7,730 nt of DNA, from contig JAKLKT010000128.1 in assembly GCA_023150495.1 (NCBI GenBank), positions 1 to 7,730 of the forward strand, read 5' to 3'. Shown piece by piece: positions 7,272-7,730 of this stretch. Made by a program: the position numbers and the translations under genes. Position 1 is the first letter of the stretch. Every line of letters starts with the position of its first letter. Source of the DNA: Planctomycetota bacterium. Lineage in GTDB: Bacteria; Planctomycetota; PLA2. The notes below the pieces were generated by a model, which worked only from the letters and a program-made list of their open reading frames with translations, was not told the DNA's origin and did not search any database.

Positions 7272-7730
7272 CTACTCGACGACGAACCGCGCCTTCGCCG
7301 CGTCCCAGCGGACCTTCCCCTTCTGCTCCTGCCAGTACGCGTCGATCGGCGCGATCATCACGTCGCGGTCCTCCGGCTTCGCGTCGGGGTCGAAGAGGAA
7401 CCGCTTCTCGACGAGCGCCTCCAGCAGCTCGGCGGCGCCGCGGCGCGACTCGCGGTCGCTCGACCGGAGCTTGCCGACGAGGAACCCGACCAGGGGCGCC
7501 CCCGCCTCGGCGAACCGGGGCGCGAGCTTCCCGCGCTCCGCGGGCGGCGCCGTGATGTAGTAGAGGAGCGCCTCCTCGAGCTGCGCCGTCCCCACCCGGT
7601 CGGGGAACCTCGTCACCTTCCGGTTGCTGTCGGGATCGCCCCCGCGCGTGACCGCCGCCTGCGTCGCGCGCGAGAGGAAGAGGAGCGCGAGCGAGGTCTC
7701 GTAGCCGCCTCCGCCGCCGCGCGCGCCGGG
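7272..7730 (-). CDS. C-terminal part of a gene entering from the right edge; prenyltransferase/squalene-cyclase-like repeat end plus helical tail
   Basis: The - strand frame is open from the window edge (7730) to a TAG at 7272-7274, giving 152 visible residues. The GTG at 7614-7616 is internal, because the coding frame continues upstream without a stop. The first visible residues are Gly-rich (five glycines), followed by YETSLALLFLSRAT. This resembles the closing helix of alpha/alpha-barrel repeats in prenyltransferase and squalene oxidase-type domains, often seen in large planctomycete proteins. The remaining roughly 115 residues are amphipathic helices (LEEALLYYI, LVGFLVGKL, RRGAAELLEALVEKRF), which may form a HEAT-like tail, ending in IDAYWQEQKGKVRWDAAKARFVVE. 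No catalytic motif, signal peptide or membrane segment is visible in this part. The gene is convergent with the transketolase, with 30 bases between stops. The domain assignment is tentative; that it is a real coding gene is well supported by its repeat-like sequence and low-complexity-free tail. Confidence 0.6.
   Translation of the reverse strand, partial: PGARGGGGGYETSLALLFLSRATQAAVTRGGDPDSNRKVTRFPDRVGTAQLEEALLYYITAPPAERGKLAPRFAEAGAPLVGFLVGKLRSSDRESRRGAAELLEALVEKRFLFDPDAKPEDRDVMIAPIDAYWQEQKGKVRWDAAKARFVVE

Noticed and set aside
7272..7616. A complete 114-residue gene starting at GTG 7616
   Set aside because: The same frame stays open and protein-like up to the window edge (YETSLALLFLSRAT), so this is the tail of a larger gene.

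Overview
This is a very GC-rich bacterial window in which almost all codons end in G or C. It carries housekeeping genes, four on the + strand and one incomplete gene on the - strand at the right edge. I see no phage, insertion sequence, CRISPR, tRNA or rRNA signal. Several features resemble Planctomycetota as I remember the families: the region 4 wording of the sigma factor (GIGDGYTYTLEEVG...), its FDRTLKI-type segment after region 1.2, the KsgA-type methyltransferase with a GKHALNP stretch before NLPY, and the divergent MAFPIDL...DEAGHR transketolase. That lineage call is an inference at moderate to low confidence, because no search could be run.

Layout. Positions 2-772 hold the 16S rRNA dimethyltransferase RsmA/KsgA, lacking only its N-terminus. 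After a 76-base gap come DNA primase dnaG (849-2546, apparent TTG start) and the primary sigma factor rpoD (2558-4279), 11 bases apart. They form the core of the classical macromolecular synthesis operon, with rsmA upstream where rpsU sits in enterobacteria. The 160-base gap after rpoD holds three consecutive hairpins; the middle one is a near-ideal intrinsic terminator (4346-4379). Next is a coiled-coil plus C4 zinc-ribbon protein of the COG1579/CT398 family (4440-5198). It is followed by a full-length transketolase of a divergent type (core start 5343, possibly earlier; stop 7241). A convergent gene (7272-7730, - strand) enters from the right. Only its C-terminus is visible, and it looks like the end of a prenyltransferase/squalene-cyclase-like repeat domain followed by a helical, HEAT-like tail.

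The first three genes link ribosome maturation, replication priming and housekeeping transcription, and are probably co-transcribed up to the terminator. The zinc-ribbon protein and the transketolase have no obvious pathway link to each other. I found no convincing new biological system. The points worth checking are small: the transketolase start, a 16-base repeat placed just after two stop codons, the hairpin cluster after rpoD, a patch of atypical codons in dnaG, and the rpoD to COG1579 adjacency.
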